From: Pseudomonadota bacterium
GTDB lineage: Bacteria; Pseudomonadota; Alphaproteobacteria; Rhizobiales; Methylopilaceae
NCBI GenBank assembly: GCA_023430145.1
Contig: JAEZCD010000120.1
Location: 1 to 10,924, forward strand
DNA: 10,924 bases
Direction of reading: 5' to 3'
Shown here: positions 1 to 6,015 of the stretch, piece after piece
How the letters are laid out: each line of letters starts with the position of its first letter
How positions within the stretch are numbered: the stretch's first letter is position 1
Made by a program: the position numbers and the translations under genes
The notes under the pieces: model-generated
Database searches by the model: none
What the model saw: only the letters and a program-made list of their open reading frames with translations
Told to the model about the DNA's origin: nothing

Positions 1-926
1 CCGCCTACTCGCTCGCCTCCGGCGGCCGCGCCTGGGTCGCCTCCGCGCAGCCCGACGGATCGAACGACGACTTCGCCGCCGGCGGCGGCATCGCGGCCGG
101 CGACGGCCGCGTCGTGGCCGTCACGGGGTTCCGCACGGCGGCCGCGTTCTCGGCCGAGAAGGGCGGCCGGCTGTGGCTCGTCAACCTTCCCGAGCCGGCG
201 CGCGGCGCGCCGACGATCGTCGGCGGCAAGGTGTACTTCGTCTCCACCCGCAACAATGTCTATGCGCTCAGCCTCGCCGACGGCTCGACGCTGTGGACCT
301 ATGCCGGCATCCCGGAGAGCGTCGGCCTCATCTCCTCGGCGAGCCCGGCGGTGTCCGGCAACCGCGTCATCGTCCCGTCCTCGGCCGGCGAGGTGATCGC
401 CCTCGACGCCGGCAAGGGCACCGTCGTCTGGCAGGGAACGCTCGCCCGCGGCGCGCGCTATGCCGCCGTCTCCGGCCTCGCCGACGTGACGGCGCGCCCG
501 GTCGTCTCCGGCGGCGTCGTCTATGCGATGGGCGTGTCCGGACGCCTCGCGGCGATGCGCGAGGCCAGCGGCGACATCATCTGGGAACAGCGCCTCGCGA
601 GCGCCCACACGCCGGCCGTCGGCGGCAACGGCGTGTTCGTGGTGACGCTGGCGAACACGCTCGTGGCGCTCGACAAGGCCACCGGCAAGGTGGCGTGGTC
701 GGTGCAGCTGCCCTCGCAGGAGGGGGAGAAGTGGGCCGGCCCGACGCTCGCCGGCGGCAATCTGTGGGCCGGCTCCAACCAGGGCCGGCTCGTCGCCGTC
801 AGCGCCGCGACGGGCCAGGTCGTGTCGGAGCGCAGCGTCGGCGAGCCCGTCTTCGTGCCGCCGATCGTCGCCTCCGGCAGCCTCATCGTGCTGTCCGGCG
901 GGGGCACGCTGACCGCCTTGCAGTAG
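1..926 (+). CDS. bamB: BamB-like PQQ-repeat beta-propeller lipoprotein (5' end outside window)
   Basis: This is the C-terminal part, about 307 residues, of an eight-bladed propeller of the BamB (YfgL) type, the outer-membrane lipoprotein that helps the BAM complex insert beta-barrel proteins. The frame is open from base 3, so the signal peptide and lipobox cysteine lie upstream of the window. The sequence shows repeated blade motifs of the PQQ-like kind: VYALSLADGSTLWTY, VIALDAGKGTVVWQG, LAAMREASGDIIWEQ, LVALDKATGKVAWSV and LVAVSAATGQVVSE, each a hydrophobic strand, then A/D-x-x-x-G, then a tryptophan strand. It ends at TAG 924-926, and der starts 7 bases later, probably in one transcript. 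This bamB-der order is common in alphaproteobacteria. An internal GTG at 114 is a possible start on paper, but the blade pattern continues upstream of it, so I do not use it. The propeller family is near certain; the name BamB rests on repeat style and neighbour. Confidence 0.88.
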   Translation, partial: AYSLASGGRAWVASAQPDGSNDDFAAGGGIAAGDGRVVAVTGFRTAAAFSAEKGGRLWLVNLPEPARGAPTIVGGKVYFVSTRNNVYALSLADGSTLWTYAGIPESVGLISSASPAVSGNRVIVPSSAGEVIALDAGKGTVVWQGTLARGARYAAVSGLADVTARPVVSGGVVYAMGVSGRLAAMREASGDIIWEQRLASAHTPAVGGNGVFVVTLANTLVALDKATGKVAWSVQLPSQEGEKWAGPTLAGGNLWAGSNQGRLVAVSAATGQVVSERSVGEPVFVPPIVASGSLIVLSGGGTLTALQ

Positions 927-933
927 GCGGGGC

Positions 934-2277
934 ATGGCCGTCGTCGCCATCATCGGCCGGCCGAACGTCGGCAAGTCGACGCTGTTCAACCGCCTCGTCG
1001 GCAAGCGGCTGGCGCTCGTCGACGACACGCCGGGCGTGACGCGCGACCGCCGCGAGGGCGCCGCCCGGCTCGGCCATCTGAAGTTTCAGGTCGTCGACAC
1101 CGCCGGCCTCGAGAACGCCGGCGAGGAGACGCTCGCCGGCCGCATGCGCTCGCAGACGGAAGCCGCGATCGCCGAGGCCGACGCGCTCCTGTTCCTCGTC
1201 GACGCGCGGGCCGGGATCACGCCCGAGGACGAGCATTTCGCCGAGATGGCGCGCCGCTCCGGCAAGCCGGTGGTGCTGGTCGCCAACAAGAGCGAGGGCC
1301 GCGGCGCGGAGGCCGGCGCCTGGGACGCGTTCCGGATCGGCCTCGGCGACCCGGTGCCGATCTCGGCCGAGCACGGCGAGGGCCTCGCCGACCTCGTCGA
1401 GGCGCTGTCGGCGCTGGTGCCGGACGAGGAGGAGCCCGAGGGCGGGGACGGCGAGCGTCCCGTCGGCCCGCTGACGATCGCCGTCGTCGGCCGCCCGAAC
1501 GCCGGCAAGTCGACGCTCGTCAACCGGCTGATCGGCGACGACCGCATGCTCACCGGCCCCGAGGCCGGCATCACCCGCGACTCGATCGCCGTCGACTGGA
1601 CCTGGCGCGGCCGCGCGCTGCGCCTCGTCGACACCGCCGGCCTGCGCCGCAAGGCGCGGGTGCAGGACAAGCTCGAGAAACTGTCGGTGGCCGACGCGCT
1701 GCGCTCGATCCGCTTCGCCGAGGTGGTGATCGTGCTGATGGACGCGAGCGTGCCGTTCGAGAAGCAGGATCTGCAGATCGCCGACCTCGTCGCCCGCGAG
1801 GGACGGGCGGTGGTGCTGGCGCTGTCGAAATGGGATCTCGTCGAGGACCGCAGCGCGACCCTGAAGGCGCATCGCGAGGCGGCCGAGCGCCTCCTGCCGC
1901 AACTGCGCGGCGTCGCGCTGGTGCCGGTGTCGGGCCTCACCGGACAGGGCATCGAGAAGCTGCTGGAGGCGGTGGTGGCCGCGCACGCGGTCTGGAACCG
2001 TCGCGTCTCGACCGCCTCGCTGAACCGCTGGCTCGCCGGCGCGCTCGCCGCGCACCCGCCGCCGGCCGTCTCGGGACGGCGCGTGAAGCTGCGCTATGCG
2101 ACGCAGCCCAAGGCGCGACCCCCGCAGTTCGTCGTCTTCGGCACGCGCACCGACGCCCTGCCGGACGCCTATGTCCGCTATCTCACCAACGGCCTGCGCG
2201 AGACCTTCGACCTGCCCGGCACGCCGATCAGGCTGACGTTCCGCGAGCCGGACAATCCGTACGATAGGAAGGAGTAG
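934..2277 (+). CDS. der: Ribosome-assembly GTPase Der (EngA)
   Basis: Der is a cytoplasmic GTPase with two tandem Era-like G domains and a C-terminal KH-like domain, required for maturation of the 50S ribosomal subunit. The 447-residue length is usual for the family. Domain 1 shows G1 GRPNVGKST (8-16), G2 around T36, G3 DTAG (55-58), G4 NKSE (118-121) and G5 SAE (144-146). An acidic linker (about 163-175) leads to domain 2, with G1 GRPNAGKST (186-194), G2 around T214, G3 DTAGLRRK (233-240), G4 SKWD (298-301) and G5 SGLTGQG. The KH-like region covers roughly 350-447. G4 of domain 2 is odd: the usual asparagine of NKxD is serine (TCG at 1825-1827). The ATG at 934 sits 8 bases after the bamB stop codon behind a modest GGCGGGG, so translation is probably coupled to bamB. 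The identity is certain. Confidence 0.98.
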   Translation: MAVVAIIGRPNVGKSTLFNRLVGKRLALVDDTPGVTRDRREGAARLGHLKFQVVDTAGLENAGEETLAGRMRSQTEAAIAEADALLFLVDARAGITPEDEHFAEMARRSGKPVVLVANKSEGRGAEAGAWDAFRIGLGDPVPISAEHGEGLADLVEALSALVPDEEEPEGGDGERPVGPLTIAVVGRPNAGKSTLVNRLIGDDRMLTGPEAGITRDSIAVDWTWRGRALRLVDTAGLRRKARVQDKLEKLSVADALRSIRFAEVVIVLMDASVPFEKQDLQIADLVAREGRAVVLALSKWDLVEDRSATLKAHREAAERLLPQLRGVALVPVSGLTGQGIEKLLEAVVAAHAVWNRRVSTASLNRWLAGALAAHPPPAVSGRRVKLRYATQPKARPPQFVVFGTRTDALPDAYVRYLTNGLRETFDLPGTPIRLTFREPDNPYDRKE

Positions 2278-2306
2278 GGCGAGCCTCCGATCCGGGAGGG
2301 CTCGCC
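2278..2306 (+). terminator. Hairpin directly after der
   Basis: Eight bases GGCGAGCC (2278-2285) pair with GGCTCGCC (2299-2306). Inside the 13-base loop, TCC (2286-2288) can also pair with GGA (2295-2297), with one bulged base. The stem begins right after the der stop codon. Only a short TTCT follows, so it is a weak factor-independent terminator at best. A GC-rich stem with a poor T-run is common in such genomes. It lies between der and the convergent gene ending at 2344, so it may act on both strands. Confidence 0.55.
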
Positions 2307-2343
2307 TTCTGCCGCCTCGGCGGCAAGCAGCGGCGATTGGGCG

Positions 2344-2556
2344 TTACAGCGCCTTGACGCGGGTCGCCATGCGGCCGCGCTCGCCGAGCGAGGTCTCGAA
2401 CATCACCAGGTGGCCCGGCCGGACGGCGGCGGGGCGGGCGAGCTCGCGGAGGTAGAAGGGAAGAGCCGGACCGTCTTCCGGCTCGATGAAGCCGATGCCG
2501 CGCACGGCATCGAGGTTACGCACATTACCGAGTTCCAATTTAAGTTCATTTCCCAT
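2344..2556 (-). CDS. Small cold-shock-domain-like protein
   Basis: The 70-residue product fits the size of a single cold-shock domain (OB fold, usually 65-72 residues binding single-stranded RNA or DNA in the cytoplasm). GIGFIEPEDG (20-29) matches the RNP1 region, where typical proteins have KGFGFI. LPFYLREL (32-39) takes the place of RNP2 (usually VFVH), and the tail VMFETSLGERGRMATRVKAL looks like the last two strands, compare V-x-F-x-x-x-x-x-x-G-x-x-A-x-x-V. It lacks the N-terminal KWFN motif and several RNA-stacking aromatics, so nucleic-acid binding is uncertain. The ATG at 2556 is chosen because homology-like sequence starts there; no clear Shine-Dalgarno precedes it. A terminator at 2633-2656 separates it from the gene upstream, so it probably has its own promoter in 2557-2632. 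The ORF is likely real; the fold is a pattern-based call. Confidence 0.7.
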   Translation of the reverse strand: MGNELKLELGNVRNLDAVRGIGFIEPEDGPALPFYLRELARPAAVRPGHLVMFETSLGERGRMATRVKAL

Positions 2557-2632
2557 GGCAGGCCGAGTTTTTCGGTGTTGATTGGCCGGGACCTGCGCAC
2601 ACCGGCTCCTCTGATCTGGGGATGCGCGCCGG

Positions 2633-2656
2633 AAAAACAAGCCGGCCCGGCGGCCG
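2633..2656 (-). terminator. Intrinsic terminator after the FxLYD-like gene
   Basis: Read on the minus strand, CGGCC (2656-2652) pairs with GGCCG (2647-2643) around a GCCG tetraloop, followed by GC and then TTGTTTTT (2640-2633). This is the best T-tract terminator in the window. It lies about 50 bases after the stop codon at 2706 and in the right orientation to end transcription of the SET and FxLYD-like genes before the cold-shock-like gene. The stem is short but all G-C. Confidence 0.65.
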
Positions 2657-2705
2657 TGTCTTGGCCTGCAGGTCCGCCGCGCGCCGAAATCGCCGCGTCG
2701 GTGGC

Positions 2706-3224
2706 TCAGCTGCGCTCGCGTTGCGGCGTGCATGATCCGATCGTCAGTCGCAGCGCGCCGCATTCCGTATCCATGACGTAGCCGAAGGGCCAGGCGTGGT
2801 AGGGCCCGAGCACGGCCCGATGGGTGCCCTCTCTCGTCCAGCGCAGCTGATAGATCTGCATGCGCGCCGCCTCGGCCGGCAGCGGCGCCTCTGCATGGAC
2901 CGTCTCGCCGGGATCGAGACGGTCGGCTTCGGCACGCGCCTGGCCCACGGGCTTGCCGTCCGCATCGAGGAACAGGACCACCGCATCGAGATCCGTGTAG
3001 AGGCTGTCCGAATGGTTCCAGAAGGTGCCGCGCCAGGTGCGCTCGCCCGAAGGCGCGCCCACCACCTCGTTGCGGCTCAGCGCGATGTTCTCCGTGGGGT
3101 CGGTCGCCGCCATCACGAACATTGCCGCGAAGGCGGCGACGGCGAGCGTCGCCATGCCGGCCCAGGTGGCGATGGCGAGCCTGCGCCAGCGGCGCAGCTG
3201 TTCGTGCTCCGAATCCGCGGGCAT
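2706..3224 (-). CDS. Single-pass membrane protein with FxLYD-like domain
   Basis: The 172-residue product has a charged N-terminus (EQLRRWRR, 8-15), one hydrophobic helix at about 16-40 (LAIATWAGMATLAVAAFAAM), and a soluble part that should face the periplasm by the positive-inside rule. WRGTFWNHSDSLYTDLDAVV, then LFLDADGKPVGQ and ADRLDPGETVHAEAPLP, read like an FxLYD or related Ig-like beta-sandwich: N-S-x-x-x-Y-x-x-L/V, a strand with DADGK, then L-x-P-G-E. Such domains occur in secreted or membrane-anchored proteins of mostly unknown role. A GTG at 3239 opens the same frame, but GGAGAG (3237-3232) lies 7 bases before the ATG at 3224 and decides the start. Two late cysteines (in DTECGAL and IGSCTPQ) could pair. 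The gene follows the SET gene on the same strand after a gap of 163 bases. Function is unknown. Confidence 0.75.
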   Translation of the reverse strand: MPADSEHEQLRRWRRLAIATWAGMATLAVAAFAAMFVMAATDPTENIALSRNEVVGAPSGERTWRGTFWNHSDSLYTDLDAVVLFLDADGKPVGQARAEADRLDPGETVHAEAPLPAEAARMQIYQLRWTREGTHRAVLGPYHAWPFGYVMDTECGALRLTIGSCTPQRERS

Positions 3225-3231
3225 TTGCGAT

Positions 3232-3237
3232 CTCTCC
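3232..3237 (-). promoter_or_regulatory. Shine-Dalgarno GGAGAG deciding the start of the FxLYD-like gene
   Basis: GGAGAG on the minus strand stands 7 bases before ATG 3224-3222. It overlaps the first codons of the longer reading that would start at GTG 3239, so the shorter 172-residue protein is the better model. Confidence 0.65.
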
Positions 3238-3260
3238 ACTGCTCATTGAGACACGCGCAG

Positions 3261-3303
3261 TTCCCGGCGCGGGAAGGAGCGACCCGGTCATATCGCCGAC
3301 CGG
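3261..3303 (-). other. Two small inverted repeats between the SET and FxLYD-like genes
   Basis: CCGGTC (3284-3289) pairs with GACCGG (3298-3303) over an 8-base loop, and TTCCCG (3261-3266) pairs with CGGGAA (3270-3275) over 3 bases. They lie in the 163-base gap between two minus-strand genes. Neither is followed by a T-run on the minus strand, so they could be weak terminators, mRNA processing stems or chance in GC-rich DNA. The rest of the gap shows nothing. Confidence 0.3.
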
Positions 3304-3387
3304 TGGCAGCTCGACGGGCGCCTCCGCCGCCAACCCCCCTCTCGACGCGCAGACCGGCACGCCCGCGCTCCCGCCAGCAGCCGCCCC

Positions 3388-3828
3388 TCAATCCTTCCGA
3401 AAATAGTCCTCGGCGAGCTCCTGCGGGATGCCGAGCGTGTTGTAGTCGATCGTGATCTCCTCGCCTGCCGCGATGTCGCGCAGCGCCCGGTAGCGGAAGC
3501 CTTCGTGGCCCGCATTCGGCGCGAAGGAGTGGTTCACGTACCAGATCAGCTCCATGCGGTCGAAGTCGTTCGGCCGGATCACCTCGGTCGCCGACACCGG
3601 GATGCAGTACTTCAGCAGCGCCTCAGGCACCTCCGCGATCGGCACCGGGTGCGAAATCTCGGCCTCGTCGTCGCCGCAGAGCTTCAGCGGCGTGCCGGCG
3701 GCGATCGCGTGCAGCGCGAAGACGCCGATCCCGAAGGGCGAAGGGCCGAGACGGAAGGACAGCTCGCTGGTCGCGTCGGGGCGGAAGGTCGGCACGGTGG
3801 TTTCCTGCGAATCGCCGACAACGGGCAT
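3388..3828 (-). CDS. Stand-alone SET-domain protein
   Basis: The 146-residue product is almost entirely a SET domain, the S-adenosylmethionine-dependent protein-lysine methyltransferase fold. FGIGVFA (32-38) is the first motif (G-x-G-V/L-F-A). NHSFAPNAG (99-107) matches the N-H-S-x-x-P-N methionine-binding and knot motif, and RALRDIAAGEEITIDY (114-129) matches A-x-x-D-I-x-x-G-E-E-L-T-x-D-Y, with Y129 the expected catalytic tyrosine. The usual cysteine of NHSC is F102, and there is no cysteine-rich post-SET tail, which is normal for small bacterial members. No signal peptide is seen, so it should be cytoplasmic. The substrate cannot be told from sequence. The ATG at 3828 has AAGG only 3 bases upstream, a cramped spacing, and a promoter-like repeat ends about 10 bases before it. 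The SET assignment is strong; methyltransferase activity is inferred. Confidence 0.88.
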   Translation of the reverse strand: MPVVGDSQETTVPTFRPDATSELSFRLGPSPFGIGVFALHAIAAGTPLKLCGDDEAEISHPVPIAEVPEALLKYCIPVSATEVIRPNDFDRMELIWYVNHSFAPNAGHEGFRYRALRDIAAGEEITIDYNTLGIPQELAEDYFRKD

Positions 3829-3837
3829 CGGCCTTGT

Positions 3838-3862
3838 AGTCTTCTACTATAGTAGGGGGGTG
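3838..3862 (-). repeat. Direct repeat copy 1 (SET-proximal) with perfect 12-base palindrome
   Basis: This 25-base unit matches the copy at 3944-3968 at 23 positions. Plus-strand order is AGTCTTC, then the palindrome CTACTATAGTAG (3844-3855), then the rest of a six-G run and TG. Weaker similarity continues to about 3880 (CAAAGC shared). The palindrome is perfect only in this copy. Confidence 0.85.
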
Positions 3863-3877
3863 CGCTTCTGCAATCAA
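3849..3877 (-). promoter_or_regulatory. Putative sigma70-type promoter P1 of the SET gene
   Basis: On the minus strand, TTGATT (3877-3872) and TACTAT (3854-3849) are 17 bases apart; they match TTGACA and TATAAT at 4 of 6 bases each. The six bases just before the -10 are all C. A start of transcription near 3842 would leave a leader of about 14 bases before the ATG at 3828. The palindrome CTACTATAGTAG overlaps the -10, where a bound repressor would block polymerase. Position, spacing and duplication support it; there is no experimental evidence. Confidence 0.5.
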
Positions 3878-3943
3878 AGCTCGACCGTACAAGGCCGCCC
3901 GCCCGGCGATCCGAGAATCGGCCGCAACCGGCATCGCTTCGCG

Positions 3944-3968
3944 AGTCTTCGACTATTGTAGGGGGGTG
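3944..3968 (-). repeat. Direct repeat copy 2 (SET-distal)
   Basis: Same 25-base unit as 3838-3862, shifted by 106 bases, with two substitutions that break the palindrome (CGACTATTGTAG at 3950-3961) while keeping AGTCTTC, ACTAT, GTA and the six-G run. Similarity extends weakly to the CAAAGC at 3980-3985, with one base of length difference. Both copies point the same way. Confidence 0.85.
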
Positions 3969-3983
3969 GTACGCCTGTGCAAA
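3955..3983 (-). promoter_or_regulatory. Putative second promoter P2, duplicate of P1
   Basis: On the minus strand, TTTGCA (3983-3978) lies 17 bases from TACAAT (3960-3955), with TTGCAC at 16 as the alternative. The -10 matches TATAAT at 5 of 6 bases and is again directly preceded by six C. It would start transcripts near 3948, giving the SET gene a leader of about 120 bases that runs through P1. Confidence 0.42.
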
Positions 3984-4187
3984 GCTGCGATCTACAGCGT
4001 AGCGGCGGGGCGATATTCGACGAAGGTGGAGATGTTCATCCCAAGACTGGGCGTCTAACCTTCGGGCCGGCACCTGGCTACGAGGGTAGGTGTGAAAGCA
4101 GCGTGCGCGGGATCAACCGCGCCGAGCGGTGTGGTGCGCCCAAAAGGTCGCGCCGCGGGGGGCGGGCTGCAGCGTCCGTCGGCACAC

Positions 4188-4193
4188 AGGGAG
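4188..4193 (+). promoter_or_regulatory. Shine-Dalgarno AGGGAG of the MHS transporter gene
   Basis: AGGGAG lies 7 bases before ATG 4201. It selects this start over the ATG at 4129 in the same frame, whose 24 extra residues (basic, no membrane character) do not resemble the family's N-terminus. Confidence 0.75.
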
Positions 4194-4200
4194 AGAACGC

Positions 4201-5829
4201 ATGGCTACGACCGATACCTTCGGCCGCGCTCCACCGGCGGCCACGAAGGGAATGACAGGCGAAGAGAAGCGCGTCATCTTCGCCTCCTCGCTCGGTACCG
4301 TCTTCGAATGGTACGACTTCTACCTCTATGCGACGCTGGCGCCCTTCTTCGCGGCGCTGTTCTTCCCGCCCGGCAACGACACCGCTGCCCTGCTGTCGGC
4401 CTTCGCCACCTATGCCGCCGGCTTCCTCGTGCGGCCGTTCGGCGCCATCTTCTTCGGCCGCATCGGTGACCTCGTCGGCCGCAAGTACACCTTCCTCGTC
4501 ACCATCCTCGTGATGGGCTTCTCGACCTTCGCGGTCGGCCTCCTGCCGACCTTCGCCACGATCGGCTGGCTGGCGCCGGTGCTGCTCGTCACGCTGCGCC
4601 TCCTGCAGGGCCTCGCCCTCGGCGGCGAGTATGGCGGCGCGGCGACCTATGTCGCCGAGCACTCGCGGCCGACCGAGCGCGGCTTCACCACGAGCTGGAT
4701 CCAGACCACCGCGACGCTCGGCTTCTTCCTGTCGCTGCTGGTCATCGGTATCTGCCGGTTCGGCGGCGTCATGGATGCGGCGACGTTCGCGAGCTGGGGC
4801 TGGCGTATCCCGTTCCTCGTCTCGCTGATCCTGCTGATCTTCTCGGTCTACATCCGGCTGAAGCTGAACGAGAGCCCGGTCTTCCTGCGCATGAAGGAGG
4901 AGGGCAAGGGCTCGACGCAGCCGCTGACCGACAGCTTCCTGCGCTACCCGAACAACAAGTATGTGCTGCTGGCGCTGCTCGGCGCCACGGCCGGCCAGGG
5001 CGTCGTCTGGTACACGGGCCAGTTCTACGCCCTGTTCTTCCTGACCATCACGCTGAAGGTGGACGGCCAGACGGCCTACATCCTGATCGCCCTGTCGCTG
5101 CTGCTCGGCACGCCGTTCTTCATCTTCTTCGGCTGGCTGTCGGACCGCATCGGCCGGCTGAAGATCATTCTTGCCGGCTGCCTGATCGCGGCGATCACCT
5201 ACTTCCCGCTGTTCGGCATGCTGACGCAGTACGTCAACCCCGACCTGGCGGCCTTCCAGCAGAAGACGAAGATCACCGTCTCGGCCGATCCGGCGCAGTG
5301 CAACTTCCACATCTTCGTCGGCCCGTGGTCGACTTTCACGGACTGCGACCGCGCGAAGGACTACCTGACCAAGCTCGGCCTGTCGTTCGAGACGGTCGAC
5401 CGGCCCGGCCAGCCGCCCTCGATCCAGGTCGGCTCGACGACGGTGGACGGCTGGAACCAGGCGAACTGGAACAAGGCGCTCACCGAGGCCGGCTACCCGG
5501 CCAAGGCCGACCCGGCCAAGATCAACTGGCCGATGACGCTTCTGATCCTCTGGATCATGCTGATCTACGTGACGATGGTGTACGGGCCGATCGCCGCCTT
5601 CCTGGTCGAGCTGTTCCCGACCAAGATCCGCTACACCTCGATGTCGCTGCCGTACCATATCGGCAACGGCTGGTTCGGCGGCATGCTGCCGCTGCTCGCC
5701 ACCGCGATCGTGGCGGCGACCGGCGACATCTATGCCGGCCTCTGGTACCCGATCGTCATCGCCGTGATGAGCGTGGTCGTCGGCGCGCTGTTCCTGCGCG
5801 ACCACGCCGACCGGGATCTCAACCGGTAG
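4201..5829 (+). CDS. MHS-family major facilitator transporter with large periplasmic loop
   Basis: This 542-residue inner-membrane protein belongs to the metabolite:H+ symporter group of the major facilitator superfamily (relatives KgtP, ProP, ShiA). GTVFEWYDFYLY (32-43) in helix 1 is the group's hallmark; GRIGDLVGRKYTF (86-98) is the loop 2-3 signature, RLLQGLALGGEYGGA (133-147) helix 4, and GWLSDRIGRLK (311-321) the repeated loop 8-9 signature. Twelve helices can be placed. Between helix 9 (about 321-343) and helix 10 (about 444-465) lies a hydrophilic segment of about 100 residues, periplasmic by topology, with C367 and C382 able to form a disulfide. Most MHS carriers are about 430-500 residues without such a loop, though longer members of this style exist in alphaproteobacteria. 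The substrate is unknown; organic acids or osmolytes are typical. No partner gene is adjacent. Confidence 0.9.
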   Translation: MATTDTFGRAPPAATKGMTGEEKRVIFASSLGTVFEWYDFYLYATLAPFFAALFFPPGNDTAALLSAFATYAAGFLVRPFGAIFFGRIGDLVGRKYTFLVTILVMGFSTFAVGLLPTFATIGWLAPVLLVTLRLLQGLALGGEYGGAATYVAEHSRPTERGFTTSWIQTTATLGFFLSLLVIGICRFGGVMDAATFASWGWRIPFLVSLILLIFSVYIRLKLNESPVFLRMKEEGKGSTQPLTDSFLRYPNNKYVLLALLGATAGQGVVWYTGQFYALFFLTITLKVDGQTAYILIALSLLLGTPFFIFFGWLSDRIGRLKIILAGCLIAAITYFPLFGMLTQYVNPDLAAFQQKTKITVSADPAQCNFHIFVGPWSTFTDCDRAKDYLTKLGLSFETVDRPGQPPSIQVGSTTVDGWNQANWNKALTEAGYPAKADPAKINWPMTLLILWIMLIYVTMVYGPIAAFLVELFPTKIRYTSMSLPYHIGNGWFGGMLPLLATAIVAATGDIYAGLWYPIVIAVMSVVVGALFLRDHADRDLNR

Positions 5830-5851
5830 CGCGACGAGGCCCAACGACTGC

Positions 5852-5881
5852 GGGGCGGCTCGGGCCGCCCCGTTCGTGTTT
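5852..5881 (+). terminator. Terminator hairpin after the MHS transporter gene
   Basis: GGGGCGGC (5852-5859) pairs with GCCGCCCC (5864-5871) around TCGG, 22 bases after the stop codon. GTTCGTGTTT follows, a loose T-rich tail on the plus strand. Eight G-C pairs and the position support a terminator for the transporter gene; the stem could also serve the convergent hydrolase gene. Bases 5882-6015 show nothing further. Confidence 0.65.
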
Positions 5882-6015
5882 CGGAGCCGGCTCGCTGCGG
5901 TCAGCGGACGAGCCGGACGATCCGGCCGCCCGCGCCGCCGGCCGGGATCTCCTTCCTTGCCATTCGCGTCAGCCCGGCTCGACCGGGCGCCGGCCGGGAC
6001 CGCGGGGGTGCGGCG

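Larger units (their letters stand above)
3829..4200. other. Gene-free region between the SET and MHS transporter genes
   Basis: This 372-base stretch separates two divergent genes. Its SET-proximal half (3838-3984) carries the duplicated promoter-like repeats. The other half (about 3985-4187) shows no convincing ORF and no promoter I would defend for the transporter; it ends in that gene's Shine-Dalgarno. Open frames crossing it have neither Shine-Dalgarno nor recognisable protein content. It is locally richer in A/T than the genes on either side, as expected for regulatory DNA. Confidence 0.6.

Noticed and set aside
883..2055. 390-codon minus-strand frame opposite der
   Set aside because: Antisense shadow of an unmistakable Der protein; composition is repetitive A/R/D/G/H without motifs.
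2311..2324. GCCGCC/GGCGGC inverted repeat after the der hairpin
   Set aside because: Loop too tight for the full stem and no T-run; probably GC-rich coincidence.
3838..3968. CRISPR or insertion-site reading of the two 25-base repeats
   Set aside because: Only two copies, one spacer-like interval of 81 bases, no cas genes, and no transposase or flanking target duplication. The promoter reading explains position and orientation better.
3977..4255. 92-codon ORF in the gap upstream of the MHS transporter gene
   Set aside because: No Shine-Dalgarno, no pattern, and it runs into the transporter start in another frame.
4078..5844. 588-codon open frame on the minus strand opposite the MHS transporter gene
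   Set aside because: It is rich in R, E, D, H and Q with no domain pattern, as expected from the antisense of a GC-rich gene. The plus-strand frame is a clear transporter with its own Shine-Dalgarno.
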